DNA of 22,825 bases from Priapulus caudatus (taxonomy: Eukaryota; Priapulida; Priapulimorpha; Priapulimorphida; Priapulidae), in NCBI RefSeq assembly GCF_000485595.1, contig NW_014577083.1, forward strand, positions 216,237 through 239,061, read 5' to 3'. The notes below the pieces were generated by a model. The model did not search any database. It was given only the letters and a program-made list of their open reading frames with translations, and was not told the DNA's origin. Shown in pieces: positions 1 through 10,133 of the stretch. The position numbers and the translations under genes were made by a program. Position 1 is the first letter of the stretch, and each line of letters opens with the position of its first letter.

Positions 1-740
1 AGAAAAGAACCAATGCTAATAAATTTTAAAATCTAAATAACCAAAAGCTTACTAGTATTTGCTATGGGTGATTCCATTGCATGTGTGCACTTTTTAAATG
101 TTACCTTTGCACCGTTTTAGACTAGTACAGTAGTAGTTAGACAAAGGTGCAATAATATTTATCTCTATAACTACTAATTAATGGCAAAAATTCACATTTA
201 GCATAGATATATGCATAGTTTAACCAAAACTAATAGGTAAATATACAATATTGCAAACCTTTATCATTTAAATCATAGGTGATATGTTCAGTGTCAGAAA
301 ATTAAAAAACCAAAAAGTGCAAATTGCAAAGTAATGGTGCCATCCAGTAACATAAATACACAATATTGATGAGGTCATATTGGGTATGTCTGAATAATAA
401 GTTGAGGTTATGCAATTTAAGAAACATTTACGTGAACAGTTCACAGGTGACACACACTAGTGGCAAAGCAAAACATTAATTACCATGCCCAAAAAAGCAT
501 ACTGTATACGGCCGACATACATAGTTCTTTAGTTAATAATACATGCAGCTCTGTGTTCTGTATGAGACATGATATCCTGTACACAATCGTATATATCAAT
601 TTGTCACAACCACAGGCAGCACCAAACATCAGATGCCAACTAGCACTAGCACTAGCAGCAAGTCACACCTAAATTTCTACATGATCATGCTACAATAAAC
701 ATTTAACCAACCTCCCGTAAACATAGACTATTGATCCTAC
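1..740. other. Probable HHAT intron 9 sequence, no supported exon
   Basis: This is AT-rich DNA downstream of HHAT exon 9. I scanned all three minus-strand frames between 240 and 735 for the expected YIP-GGS segment and did not find it. A WH-containing open stretch on the minus strand at about 284-391 was examined and not accepted. Confidence 0.5.
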
Positions 741-776
741 CTTTTTAAATAACTGTACAATCCACGATCAAAGTAT
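741..776 (-). CDS. HHAT: HHAT-like coding exon 9 (36-nt microexon)
   Basis: The acceptor is TTTCTTGCAG and the donor AG|GTAGGA. It completes Lys and encodes YFDRGLYSYLK plus two bases of the next codon, matching the MW-YFD-GL motif of HHAT and related acyltransferases. It is separated from exon 8 by a 2.4-kb intron full of mobile elements. The exact phase fit on the left makes this short exon credible. Confidence 0.8.
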
Positions 777-3700
777 CTGCAAGAAAGAATTCAGTCAAAT
801 TAAATGGCTATAACAGAGTAAGAGGGATAGAATCTGGAGGGGAAACCTTCATTATCAGCATATATGCTATACTTTTGTAACCCAACTAACTGTACACTTT
901 TTGTTTCACATAAATCTTTGTGATATAACAAAAACTACTGAATTTTTAAGGTTTTATGATTGTATTACATTCCTGCATAGGTATTAATTAGAGAAAAATA
1001 TACAGGACATTTCAACAGTAATATCATGGTTTTACATTGTAATCTCGTGCTGCCACCTACATTCACCCTACGCTATTAATCAATTATATTAATGGTAATT
1101 TAATTGTAGCCATAGAAACTCCCAGTGACATATTAAAATAAAAATGTCCGCAAAACACACATATATGCATGCGGGTATACAAAAAAAATCAATAAAATCT
1201 TGACCTGTTTACACGGAATCAGCTAGGCAACCAAGAAAATATGTAACTTATTAACAAATACTTATGGCAAAGAAGCAATGTTAACAAAAACATGATTTTC
1301 CTAAGATCTAAATGAGTACAGCCTTCATTTTTAAGACTACATATTTAAAAGTAGATATTACTGCAGAATGCAACAACAACATACACTGGTACGATAATGC
1401 CAGACAGCCTTCCTAGTCTGCTAGGTGGTTTCAAGAGCATGCTCTCTTAGAAAATAAGGATCAAAATAGTGGATTCTAATTACACTGAATATTACACATT
1501 GTTTCGAACTACAGGAAGTATGTGACAGTGGAAGGTGGAGTGCATGACCATTTTAGTCAGTGCTCACTGCTAACTGGAAAGTCTGGAATACAGATTTACT
1601 ATACTATGAACTATGAACATATCTATACAATTACCATGAAAGACTAGTATAGCAGCTGTTGCATCGATGATGACATTTCAAAATTCCACATTAATGAATG
1701 TTCAAAATGCATTACTAGATTACAGAAATAGGTCACATGAGTTGTCACAGGTAATTCAGTTCCCGTTAACAGGTTTCTATGTACTAAAGGTTAATATATG
1801 CGCAATATCGTGTAAAAATCAAAAATGCAATGCCGAGGCATAATAGAGATAGAGCCGAGTGCCAGCCACATGTAATATAGGCGTTCAAGGCTTATATAGC
1901 AGATGGCAGGCAAATAGGAGGTTATTTATAGAATTAGTGAAACCGTTAAGCTAACTTAAGAACCAGGGATAGTAATGACGAAGTCGTGAATGAGAAAACG
2001 ATAGCATATGGCATGAGCATCACTGGCGCTCATAGGGTCTATGTCCCCCAGGGTACTGCCGGAACGTACCCTGGGTACGGTCCAGTATACCGGAACGTAC
2101 CCTGGTAACTATCTGATATGGTTAGGGTTAGGGTTAGGGTTAGGGTTAGGATTAGGGTTAGGGTTAGGGAGTAGGCGTAGGCGACTCCCTAGACTCGTTA
2201 GTGGAGTAGGCGAGGTACGGTCCGGCATATTACATAGTACCAGGGTACGTTCCGGTAGTACCCTGAGGGACATAGACCCTCTCAGCATCACTGGAACCTT
2301 ACAAACATTCTGAAAAGACATCAATGCTGGAACAGCTGGTATAACAGTCTTTCATGTTCATTTTATACATATGTTCATGATTATACATGTTATCAAGAGC
2401 ACATAAAGAAGGAGAGCGTACAACGGTGAAATGCTGAAACCATGCTGCAGTATTAGTCAAATTAATAAACTTTCCCCGATTCTTTGCAGTATTATTGATC
2501 AGCTGTCCTACCTTGTTAATATAAAACAAACCGCATGTCCCTACGATGCCTCTACGCTGAGATAATGAGCGGTGAAAATCTGGTATCTTCGCCGAAAACC
2601 GACTCGAGATCAGTTTTACTGCGACTGTCTCTCGTTTTCTGTACTGTATGTTGCTTCCGGTCGCCGCTGTGTAGCGCTGACTCGATACGTTATTACTACA
2701 GCGTTACTACATCCAGCGTAAGGGGCGGGTCATTACCATGGCGATAAATAACAAGACGTTTTTGTGGAGTAATGGCTGCGTCAATGACTGGAAATGCGAG
2801 AAAAGATAGTAGAAGGAAAATAAATTTCATTGTCAATGAATGACAGAAACACGCGAGGTTTCCCGAAGCTATCGCCAGAACGAGAGACAGTCGCAGCCAC
2901 TACGTATCTCGAGTCGGTTTTCGGTACAAATACCAGATTTTCACCGCTCATTATCTCAGCGTATATATCGTCATATATAACATGCATCGTAGGGACAAGC
3001 GGTTTGTTTTATATTAGCAAGGTAGGAGAGCTGATCAATAATACCACAAAGAATCGTCAAAATAAAATCGGCAAAGTTTACTAATTCGACTAATACTGCA
3101 GCATGGTTTCAGCATTTTACCGTTGTATGCTCTCTTTCCGTTTAGTTGTACGCTTGACGTACCATTACCGTTGTACGCTCTTGATGTTATATACTTACTT
3201 CCACATGTCTGAGTACAGATGGATGCGGGAAATACATTTGGGTTGATGAGGCGGATCTAGTCCATCCACTTTAGCAACAGTTCCAGGCAGCCCAAACATC
3301 ACCACATATTTTACATGGAAGAACTGACCTGTATAAAAAGATCATTTGGAGATATACTTGCACACCAGATATTTTGTCAATACTGATTTTGCCATTTCAC
3401 TAGTACGATTTGAGAAAAGAGAATGTTCTACTGGAACAATCAATATAGCATGCATGTAGTATCTATTAGAAAAACCATAGATATAAAACAAAATAAGACA
3501 TGCACTCATGCGAAAATGTACAATTACATATATAATAAATATAGAGATATGAAAATATATCACACAGAAAAAAGTGAAGTTTAAGGTAACACATTTTTAC
3601 CTACCATGAGACCAACCCAAGCCACCAAGCGGCCATCTACCCATGCTCTTGACAGTATAAAGGTCAAAGATCAATGCATTGAAGTGGTAGAAATGAAGAA

Positions 3701-6700
3701 TGAGCTCTAGATATGTAGCCCAGAACATGACTCTCATGAATTCCCTAATGATGTAGAATATCTTGTCTTTAGTCCATATTCTTGCTGTTTGTTTCATCTG
3801 TAATACATAATGATGCAATCACAAACAAACACATTTTTACACGTTTGTGTAGACTTGGCAAGAATATGAAATCTATTGAGCACTGACCTAGCTGGCCCTC
3901 AGTGACAGAAGCACTATCCCTGTAACATTGAGAATGATTCTCTTAAGGGCCGGACACACTAGGCGATTTTAATGCGATCTAATCGGGCGACTTTATCGCC
4001 CGATAATATTGCCCGATTCTATCGCGCGAGTCGAGTGGACACATCACGCGATTTAGTCGCGCGACTGAAATAATCGCCCGATAATATCAAAACGTTTTGA
4101 TCCATGCGATTGAATCGGGTGATTAAATCGGGCGACTAAATCGGCGGCGACTGACTGGACACATTAGGCGATTTTCACCGGCGATCGAGTCGCCCGACTG
4201 AGTCGCCCGATAAAATCGCCTAGTGTGTCCGGCCCTTTAGTGGTGGGATTAAACTAATGATCACACCACCTCATATGTTGACTAATAACAACTCACCATA
4301 ACTAACAGAGAAAGGGAGCTGTGGAATTTTGTTTTGGGTGGCAAGATTGAACAATATGGCCTTCGATTAGTCTGATGTTGTACTGTGTACGATCATCTGC
4401 CATTTGTCAAAAATAAAAACGAATTTAATGCGAGGATTTCTCATGTTTTGACCCACCGTTTTTAGGGGTGCACCAGAACTTGGATCCGGCCGGAACTATC
4501 CGGGCAGATCCCAAATTTTTCAGAGTTCCGGTTCCGGCCGGAACCCTTCAGGAACAGTCGGGCGGAACCAAAACTTTTTCCTAATTTCATTTCTGCTACA
4601 AGCGTCATCAAGATTAAAAGATCAGTCACTGAATGTAGTTGAGAGTCAATAGAGTCAACTTGCTGACAATATAGTGTTAACGACATCACACTAATCGGTC
4701 CAAAAAACGCTTGCCACTTGAACATTGGCTAACTAACTGAACTGAACCTAACTGATGTTAGGTGATTCACAAGATTTTCTTTTAAAATCAAATACTCTTA
4801 GAGCCACAGGAATGGCATCTGTCTGTTAGTTAAAAATAATCGACTAAAACCAGGGAAACTGCAACATGCAGGTTTTGCCACAGAATTCGCTCGCGAATAA
4901 GATGCCAGAATTATGCACTGTAAGCAGCTGATTCATACACCCAACAACCATCCTGTAATTAGAACTTTGAGCATTGTCCTACTCGCCTGAGTGATGTGCC
5001 TGCTAATAATATTTCGTTCAGGCCGAATGAGTTTGCGCAATACTGGGTCAAAACTGTCAAGTTCATTCCCAGCTTAAGTTCCGGTTCCGGCCAGGTAGTT
5101 CCGGCCGGAACTTTTTTCAAGTTCCGGCTGGTTCCGGTTCTGACCGGAACTTGAGAAGTTGGATCCGGTGCACCCCTAACTGTTTTTCATATTTTCTTAA
5201 CCATTCTGATACCTACCAGTACTCCTTGCATAACACCAAATGTATATAGTAAGGCTAACATATGTCACAGAACACTCGCATTCTTGCCACCAATGTGTGC
5301 AACAATCTGCATTTCAAATTAGATTGTTTACATATATGTCAACGCACCTCGCGTGTGATTTTTGTTCTCGCGAGACCAGAACCCTGTCTCTATACACTAG
5401 GTTAATTACCTTTGTATACATTTCAAGATAGATACCAGTCTATAAATATTTGCGTCACGTAACTACATGCACTCGTTTTGTGGGTCCATTTGAACATTCC
5501 ATTATCACGAATCTGAAGATGCATAGCGGGTGCACACGTGTTTGCCGTTGATTCACTGTATTATAGCCTATAACAGCACAAATTTTGGTGAGACCCAATT
5601 TGTCTGTTGTGCGAGTGTTCTATGATATGTTACCCTTAAGCTGGGTTTACACTACCGACTTTATGTTGGCGAATTAGCGAGTTAGACCAATTTCGCAATT
5701 CGGCAACTCCGAGTTGGTGAAAATAGAACATGTTCTAATCTCCCAACTACGAACTAGTTGCTATCAATCGGTTGGTCGCGCAACTTTTGCGTTTACACTG
5801 CCGAATGTCGGTTGTATAGTTGGGAAGTTGGTCGAATTCGCCAATTCGCCAACATAAAGTCGGTAGTGTAAACCCAGATTTGCTATATGCATTTGGTGTC
5901 CTGCATGGAGTACCGGTAAGTATCAGAACGGTTAAGAAAATATGAAAACGGTTCGTAAAAACATGGGAAATCCTCGTTTTAAAGTATAAGGTACTCTACT
6001 GAAGAGGAAGAGTCAAAGGTTGATCAAATTGATAGATCAAAGCTATGGATTGCAGCATCAAGTTCAAATTTTACAATTAAGTAGAGAATTCCAATATAGA
6101 GTTAAGCAAGAGTGAATGCTAATTTTTGCATGACCATGATAAATCATGTAAAACCAAAAGGTTATAAGCTTAACACTCAGAAAGCTTATATGAAGAGGGG
6201 TCCAGAACAAGCTTTGATAATTATCAGATATTCATCTGGTAGCTTTATTCTCTATAGCTCTGTGTAGCCCCTTCGCTCCAGCCATAGGGGATCAAGATCT
6301 GTAGCAGGAGCGAAGAAGCTACACCAGTAGAGCTATAATCTGTATGAAATCCAAACATAGTTGTACTAGTTTACAGGGAGACCTGTCTGGCAAATCATAT
6401 TCTAACATGAGCAGAACACTAGTTATTAAAAGAGCAAGTTTTTGAATAGACAACAGTAAGACTGCCCAAGAAAACAAAACGAACATACCAAAGTGAGACA
6501 CGTTCCTGCAAATATAATGAATGTGGGCATTCCATCCAGGTTGCTACTAATAACAACATCAAAATATTTGTAAGTATGGTATAAGAGACATATTTAACAG
6601 ACAGATAGTAAGAGATAAAAATGGTCTATTGCTTCAGTTGCTGCTGCAAACTAGTAATTAACTAGTAAACCTAATACCTCAGACTATCTGCCTGCTGTAA

Positions 6701-8959
6701 ATTGTCTGTAAATGTAACCCGAGTATGTAATATAATAAAGGTCTCAAAAACATACCTGAATTTCGTATAAATCATATGTAAGCAGAGGGCCAGTAAAAAA
6801 CAGTGGTAGGTAGAAACAGTAAGCAAAGAAACTAAGCATGTCTTTCAACCTAGAAGTTGGCTGCGGCCTATAAACAAAAAATGAACACATTTTAAATTAA
6901 ATCCAATCTCATCTCACATACATCTAGGATAAAAATGCTATATATAGCAAAATATCACTTCTACATCTAGTTAACTGAATGTTCATGATATAGTGCAAAG
7001 ATTTTCAGGATTTAATTTATATATAGAACATATACTCTGCTCAACATAAACGTACTTTATTTACCTTTTCGAATATTCTATTGATACACTAGTGTAGCGA
7101 AGATTCATCATTGCTGTGGTAAACAACAGCTGGTAGAAATGTTCCTCTGATTGAAATTTCATGTATGCTTTCTGTAAAAATTCCAAACCTAATAAATATC
7201 AATACATACACTTTTGAAATACACAATTGAAACACTTTTGACGTTGCCACATCTACTTCACTCAATATCATGCTCTGTATATCAGAAAGGACATGAACTT
7301 AATTAAAAATTACATACACCATTGCATGCATTATTAAATTAAGTGAGCTTGTATCGTCACACTTGTATATTATCACCTTTGAAATTTTGAACGCTAAAAA
7401 TAATGCCATCCATATAAATGATAGCAAAGTACTACATATCTTGTTGTGTCGTCTGGCAATATACCTGCAAATCATGGAAAGCCGAGATGTTGAGTGCGGA
7501 AAGAAGCACTAAACTGACAGACCAGCATGCGGCTGTTCTTCTCAGTTGTGATACACAGTACATTATTACACAGTGTATGACCAAGTATCCAACAGACAGC
7601 GGTCCCATCACGTGGACAAGAGCACACAGTGAATGAATCAAGTAGAAATGCTCCTTGTACTGAAAATACAACGATATTTGTTACTGTGATGTATTAGCAA
7701 TGGTGTTAGTCATTTCCCTGAATTCAATTGACTATGATTGCCACTTGAAATACACAAATATAAATTCTCATGAATCTGTGAAACAGTTCATAAAATTCTA
7801 CAATAAATGACGAATTCCTGCACTGTTCATATTTATCGGTGCATAGTGAAACATCTTGTGGAATTCTCTGATAATACCTTGCAGCAGAACCTGTCCACCA
7901 GCCGGCCTAACAGCATGTGGCTGCAATACCATGGTAGTACATGCCAAAACCAGGTGGACCAGAAATGCCACTCATAATTCGAGATATCCTATAAAAGTAC
8001 GTATTAAACATTGGGACTGGAATTAAATTCATCGTTAAAGAGCTACAAAAACAGTTTATGAATATTAGGTTTCTCTTGATCCCGAGCTCCTTGTGTGATA
8101 AATACCTTACTGCCTCATGTGACATATGACCAAAATAGTTTAAACTGGAGAACCTTAGGTTATACTTTCAGACCAATTTCATTATTAATAGAATATCACC
8201 CTAGAATAACCTTGTAATACAAGTGACAGTTGATTAGAAACCAATCATGTCTCCTTCTTACCATTTATTAATTGTAAAATTATAGCACTAGTTATCAGCT
8301 ATAGTACCAACGACTTTTGAGTATAATTTATCCTCAATTCTCCAGACTATACCTGCTCATTAAAGCAAAGCACATCCCAGCTTTTACAAAGCATTACAAA
8401 TGTTTATTCTTCACAACTCATTAGTACTATACTACCTTCGTTCGTCCTCCTAGTATCTTCCAACCTTGATTAAAATCATCTGTGTTCATGATATACTCAT
8501 TTTCTATATGAAATAGAGATCACGTTTAATACTATAAAAATAAAATGTTTAGTAAAAATATACGAGTGTATGATAAAGACCACATTCAGTACTGGTACTA
8601 TCATGAACCTACACACATTTTTAAATACTACATAGGTTCATTGTAGGCATATTAATAAAGTTACCATTTATACACATTTAAAAAATTTGTGTGAATTATG
8701 AACTTTGTAGAATGCTCTTTTATGTTTAGACTATATAGTGTTTTAGTGTAAATGAGTTAATTTTACTTTATAACGTATTATTACTATCAGTATTCTAGAT
8801 TACTGTGAATTGTCTGTAATATCACAGTCATCTTCTAGCAATCCTACCTTTGCATACACAGTACGTTTGATATGAAGCATAAAGACATATGCCTGTCCAG
8901 GAGAAAACATAGAGCACCACCTCTGCTGTTGGAAGGCGTGCTGGAAGCTGCTTGGCCAT
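741..8959 (-). CDS. HHAT: Hedgehog acyltransferase-like MBOAT protein, first nine coding exons (3' part missing)
   Basis: HHAT family members are multi-pass ER membrane-bound O-acyltransferases; HHAT palmitoylates the N-terminal cysteine of Hedgehog proteins. Exons: 8959-8848, 8503-8436, 7988-7878, 7659-7465, 7171-7065, 6867-6756, 3797-3605, 3328-3199 and 776-741. All have GT-AG borders and the phases join to about 354 codons. The order follows human HHAT: an N-terminal membrane segment, GW-ILGG-TKD, the EW-FW-W block, hydrophobic segments around HVMGPLSVGYLVIHCV, a YTS-S-E motif, GPLLTYDLYE, RWPLGGLGW, FFHVKYVVMFG, DGLDPP, and MWKYFDRGLYSYLKR. Human HHAT is about 490 residues, so about 140 are missing, including the YIP-GGS region and the catalytic WH motif. 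They should lie left of 741, probably outside the window. HHATL-like paralogy cannot be excluded, since the catalytic histidine is not visible. Confidence 0.87.
777..2033. other. HHAT intron 8, unique-looking part
   Basis: AT-rich intron sequence between HHAT exon 9 and the first mobile element of the intron. I see no coding exon, RNA gene or clear repeat here. Confidence 0.5.
2034..2280. mobile_element. Inverted-repeat element enclosing a TTAGGG array
   Basis: The left arm at 2034-2074 and right arm at 2240-2280 are 41-bp inverted repeats with two mismatches (tip AGGGTCTATGTCCC, containing CCGGAACGTACCCTGG). A second CCGGAACGTACCCTGG unit lies at about 2090-2105. Eight telomere-type units sit between the arms. 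An 11-bp direct repeat, AGCATCACTGG, occurs at 2016-2026 and 2284-2294, close to but not exactly abutting the arms, and may be a target duplication. It lies within HHAT intron 8. I do not recognise the family. Confidence 0.75.
2122..2169 (+). repeat. Interstitial telomere-type repeat, (TTAGGG)8
   Basis: Eight tandem hexamers, seven exact and one TTAGGA at 2146-2151. They lie in the centre of the inverted-repeat element, not at a chromosome end. Confidence 0.95.
2393..3184. mobile_element. Foldback-type transposon, full copy with 5-bp target duplication
   Basis: The tips are TCAAGAGC at 2393-2400 and GCTCTTGA at 3177-3184, flanked by TGTTA at 2388-2392 and 3185-3189. Long imperfect inverted arms (about 2393-2640 against about 2880-3184) share, for example, TACAACGGT, GCTGAAACCATGCTGCAGTA, TGATCAGCT and CCGACTCGAGAT. 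A second partial copy lies at 16688-17118. The longest frame inside, minus strand 2987-2781, ends [12 protein letters not shown], recurs in the other copy, and matches no transposase I know. It sits in HHAT intron 8. Confidence 0.85.
3199..3328 (-). CDS. HHAT: HHAT-like coding exon 8
   Basis: A 130-nt exon, acceptor ATACAG, donor AA|GTAAGT. It encodes QFFHVKYVVMFGLPGTVAKV and DGLDPPHQPKCISRIHLYSD, ending MW. It aligns with the FFYVKYLVLFGVPALLMRLD-GL-PP-PRC region of HHAT. Confidence 0.9.
3605..3797 (-). CDS. HHAT: HHAT-like coding exon 7
   Basis: A 193-nt exon, acceptor TTACAG. It encodes REFMRVMFWATYLELILHFY and TVKSMGRWPLGGLGWSHG. The donor is G|GTAGGT rather than the overlapping AG|GTAAAA four bases on, because only the first keeps the frame into exon 8. 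It follows a 2.96-kb transposon-filled intron. Confidence 0.9.
3946..4236. mobile_element. PIF/Harbinger-like MITE with TTA target duplication
   Basis: A 291-bp element with about 25-bp terminal inverted repeats beginning AGGGCCGGACACACTAGGCG, flanked by TTA at 3943-3945 and 4237-4239. The interior is built from many variants of ATCGGGCGACT and its complement, so the whole element is strongly self-complementary. A 3-bp TTA duplication fits PIF/Harbinger (Tourist-like) elements. No transposase is present. It lies in HHAT intron 6. Confidence 0.85.
4463..5178. mobile_element. hAT-like non-autonomous transposon with 8-bp target duplication
   Basis: The ends are TAGGGGTGCACC and GGTGCACCCCTA, the typical hAT tip. 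The flanks ACCGTTTT (4455-4462) and ACTGTTTT (5179-5186) match at 7 of 8 bases, as expected of an aged 8-bp hAT duplication. Subterminal regions carry many GTTCCGGCCGGAAC-type units. The 716-bp body has a minus-strand frame ending near 4462 that I cannot match to a transposase. It lies in HHAT intron 6. Confidence 0.85.
5641..5877. mobile_element. 237-bp MITE with 35-bp perfect terminal inverted repeats
   Basis: The repeats start CTGGGTTTACACTACCGACT and are identical over 35 bp on each side. Near the centre is the palindrome TAGAACATGTTCTA. Tip sequence and centre are shared with the 456-bp element at 18537-18992, so they belong to one group. No clear target duplication is seen. It lies in HHAT intron 6. 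Confidence 0.85.
6253..6337. ncRNA. Candidate hairpin RNA (precursor-like) in HHAT intron 6
   Basis: The 85-bp stretch folds into a 25-bp stem: TATAGCTCT pairs with AGAGCTATA, GTGTAGC with GCTACAC, and CTTCGCTCC with GGAGCGAAG. A 4-nt bulge, a 2x2 internal loop and a 27-nt terminal loop interrupt it. Size and shape resemble a microRNA precursor. A small palindromic transposon remnant is an equally good explanation; expression is unknown. Confidence 0.3.
6756..6867 (-). CDS. HHAT: HHAT-like coding exon 6
   Basis: A 112-nt exon, acceptor TTATAG, donor CAG|GTATGT. It encodes SRLKDMLSFFAYCFYLPLFF and TGPLLTYDLYEIQ, matching the conserved YVFYYPVLHNGPILSFSEF segment of HHAT. Confidence 0.9.
7065..7171 (-). 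CDS. HHAT: HHAT-like coding exon 5
   Basis: A 107-nt exon, acceptor TTACAG, donor AG|GTAAAT. It encodes AYMKFQSEEHFYQLLFTTAM and MNLRYTSVSIEYSKR. This matches the HHAT block with ENEYYLLQFTLTVRCLYYTS. Confidence 0.9.
7465..7659 (-). CDS. HHAT: HHAT-like coding exon 4
   Basis: A 195-nt, phase-0 exon, acceptor TTTCAG, donor CAG|GTATAT. It encodes two hydrophobic segments including HVMGPLSVGYLVIHCVIMYC and VSQLRRTAACWSVSLVLLSA. These resemble the LGTPGVAMVLLHTTISFCVA region of HHAT. Confidence 0.9.
7878..7988 (-). CDS. HHAT: HHAT-like coding exon 3
   Basis: A 111-nt, phase-0 exon, acceptor TTATAG, donor AAG|GTATTA. It encodes DISNYEWHFWSTWFWHVLPW and then a membrane segment ending RFCCK. The D-S-EW-FW-W spacing matches the HHAT DATDFEWSFWMEW block. 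Confidence 0.88.
8436..8503 (-). CDS. HHAT: HHAT-like coding exon 2
   Basis: A 68-nt exon, acceptor ATATAG, donor AAG|GTAGTA. It encodes NEYIMNTDDFNQGWKILGGR followed by TK, lined up with the LFGGLKKD region of human HHAT. Phases fit both neighbours. Confidence 0.8.
8848..8959 (-). CDS. HHAT: HHAT-like coding exon 1 (start codon)
   Basis: The exon starts MAKQLPARLPTAEVVLYVFS and continues into the first membrane segment, ending TYCVCK with donor G|GTAGGA. The ATG context is favourable (G at -3, G at +4). A strong acceptor-like pyrimidine stretch ending CAG lies two bases before the ATG, so the start may sit at the beginning of an internal exon behind a non-coding first exon. Confidence 0.82.
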
Positions 8960-8961
8960 TT

Positions 8962-9726
8962 CTGATAGAGAAATATAAACAATACAATCCACTAGAGTAA
9001 CCAATCTACTAGGTAATAGCGACTGCCCCTGTATAATTTCTAAGCATGTAGTCCCTGTTATCTAAAAGAAAACAGTGAAGATCAGGCTACAAGTTTGCCT
9101 CGAGCTGACTCACACTTAGTGTTGCCGCATTTTGATTGTTCCCACAAACCGACTCGTTTAAATAGGAACATGTTAAAGGAAGAATATGGCTGTGCACGGG
9201 TCGCTAGTAGTTTTTAGTTGTTATAGGCTAGTCGGCCCTGAAATGTTGCATTTTCCAGTTCTGGAAGACCTTTTGCCAGACCGAAAAACTTCCAGCATGT
9301 GATTGTGAACCATGTAACTTGTATCTATCAATCAATCAAGTTGTTAAAAGATGTCAAATGGAAAAGGTTGAATTAAACATTGGAGGCAGAGGAGTTTGAA
9401 TTTCTCTAATGGATCCGACTGTAAATAGTGTGTAAGATATGTATAAATTATGAAAAAGTAAAACTTGTAAAAAATTACAAATGTGTATATTTCGATAGTT
9501 TAAAGTAATGTAAGGACCACAATGTAAATAAGTGTGCTAGTCCTTGGTAGTTAACTAATTTCATGAATTCATAATTTATTGTAACACTAACAGTGTATCA
9601 TGGACTGTAGTGTAAATACCTAAATAAAGAATACATAAAATTAAAAAAATTAAATAAACCATAGCCTAAGAATAACTGTTATTCTTAGTCTATGCATGCT
9701 ACTACTAGTACCACAGGCACTTGGAA
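8962..9726. other. Intergenic region upstream of the HHAT-like gene
   Basis: AT-rich DNA that should include the HHAT promoter or a non-coding first exon. I see no convincing TATA box or CpG-rich promoter. A small perfect hairpin, AAGAATAAC-T-GTTATTCTT, lies near 9668-9687. Confidence 0.4.
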
Positions 9727-10133
9727 CGTCTCAATAAAGAAAAATAATGCTAAATAAACATGAAATGTATTTACTACCAAAGTCTAAAATGTTTCTCTAC
9801 TCCGAGTACTCTCTTTTGCCTATTATTGCCGATAATTTCCTGTAAATGCTGCTCAAATGCTCCTCTGCAACGCACACGTACACCGCACGCACGCTGCTGC
9901 ACGTTTACACTTATTAAATATATAAGTGCTCGTTTACACTACGCGAGTAAGTGTAAATGTGCAGCGGCGTGCGTGCGGTGTATGTGTGTGTGTTGCAGAG
10001 GAGCATTTGAGCAGCATTTACAGGAAATTATCGGCAATAATAGGCGAAAGAGAGTAGAGAAACATTAAGACTTTGGTAGTAAATACATTTCGTGTTTATT
10101 TAGCATTATTTTTCTTTATTCATTATTGAGACG
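9727..10133. repeat. 407-bp near-palindrome (long hairpin)
   Basis: The arms begin CGTCTCAATAA at 9727 and end TTATTGAGACG at 10133. They pair for about 180 bp each around a short centre near 9910-9945. Shared blocks include AAATGTATTTACTACCAAAG, CCTATTATTGCCGATAATTT and CTGCTCAAATGCTCCTCTGC. The arms differ by scattered substitutions and a few small indels. It may be a foldback MITE, and a transcript across it would form a long double-stranded RNA. Confidence 0.85.

Noticed and set aside
284-391. Minus-strand open stretch reading YVTGWHHYFAICTFWFFNF, resembling the HHAT catalytic WH region, with a CAG acceptor before it.
   Set aside because: Its phase does not join exon 9, the intervening YIP-GGS segment is missing, a TAA follows soon after, and no usable donor precedes that stop. 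Similarity is mainly aromatic composition.
2041-2313. Frames with LGLGLG and NPNPNP repeats.
   Set aside because: These are direct translations of the TTAGGG array, not protein genes.
6319-6501. Hydrophobic minus-strand frame (HFGMFVLFSWAVLLLSIQKL) that at first looked like the next HHAT exon.
   Set aside because: It is out of order for HHAT, and a much better, phase-correct match (FFHVKYVVMFG) is at 3328-3199. Exons 6 and 7 join in phase 0 without it.
9760-10068. 102-codon plus-strand frame.
   Set aside because: It lies entirely inside the 407-bp palindrome; its cysteine-rich composition reflects the repeat, and no domain is visible.
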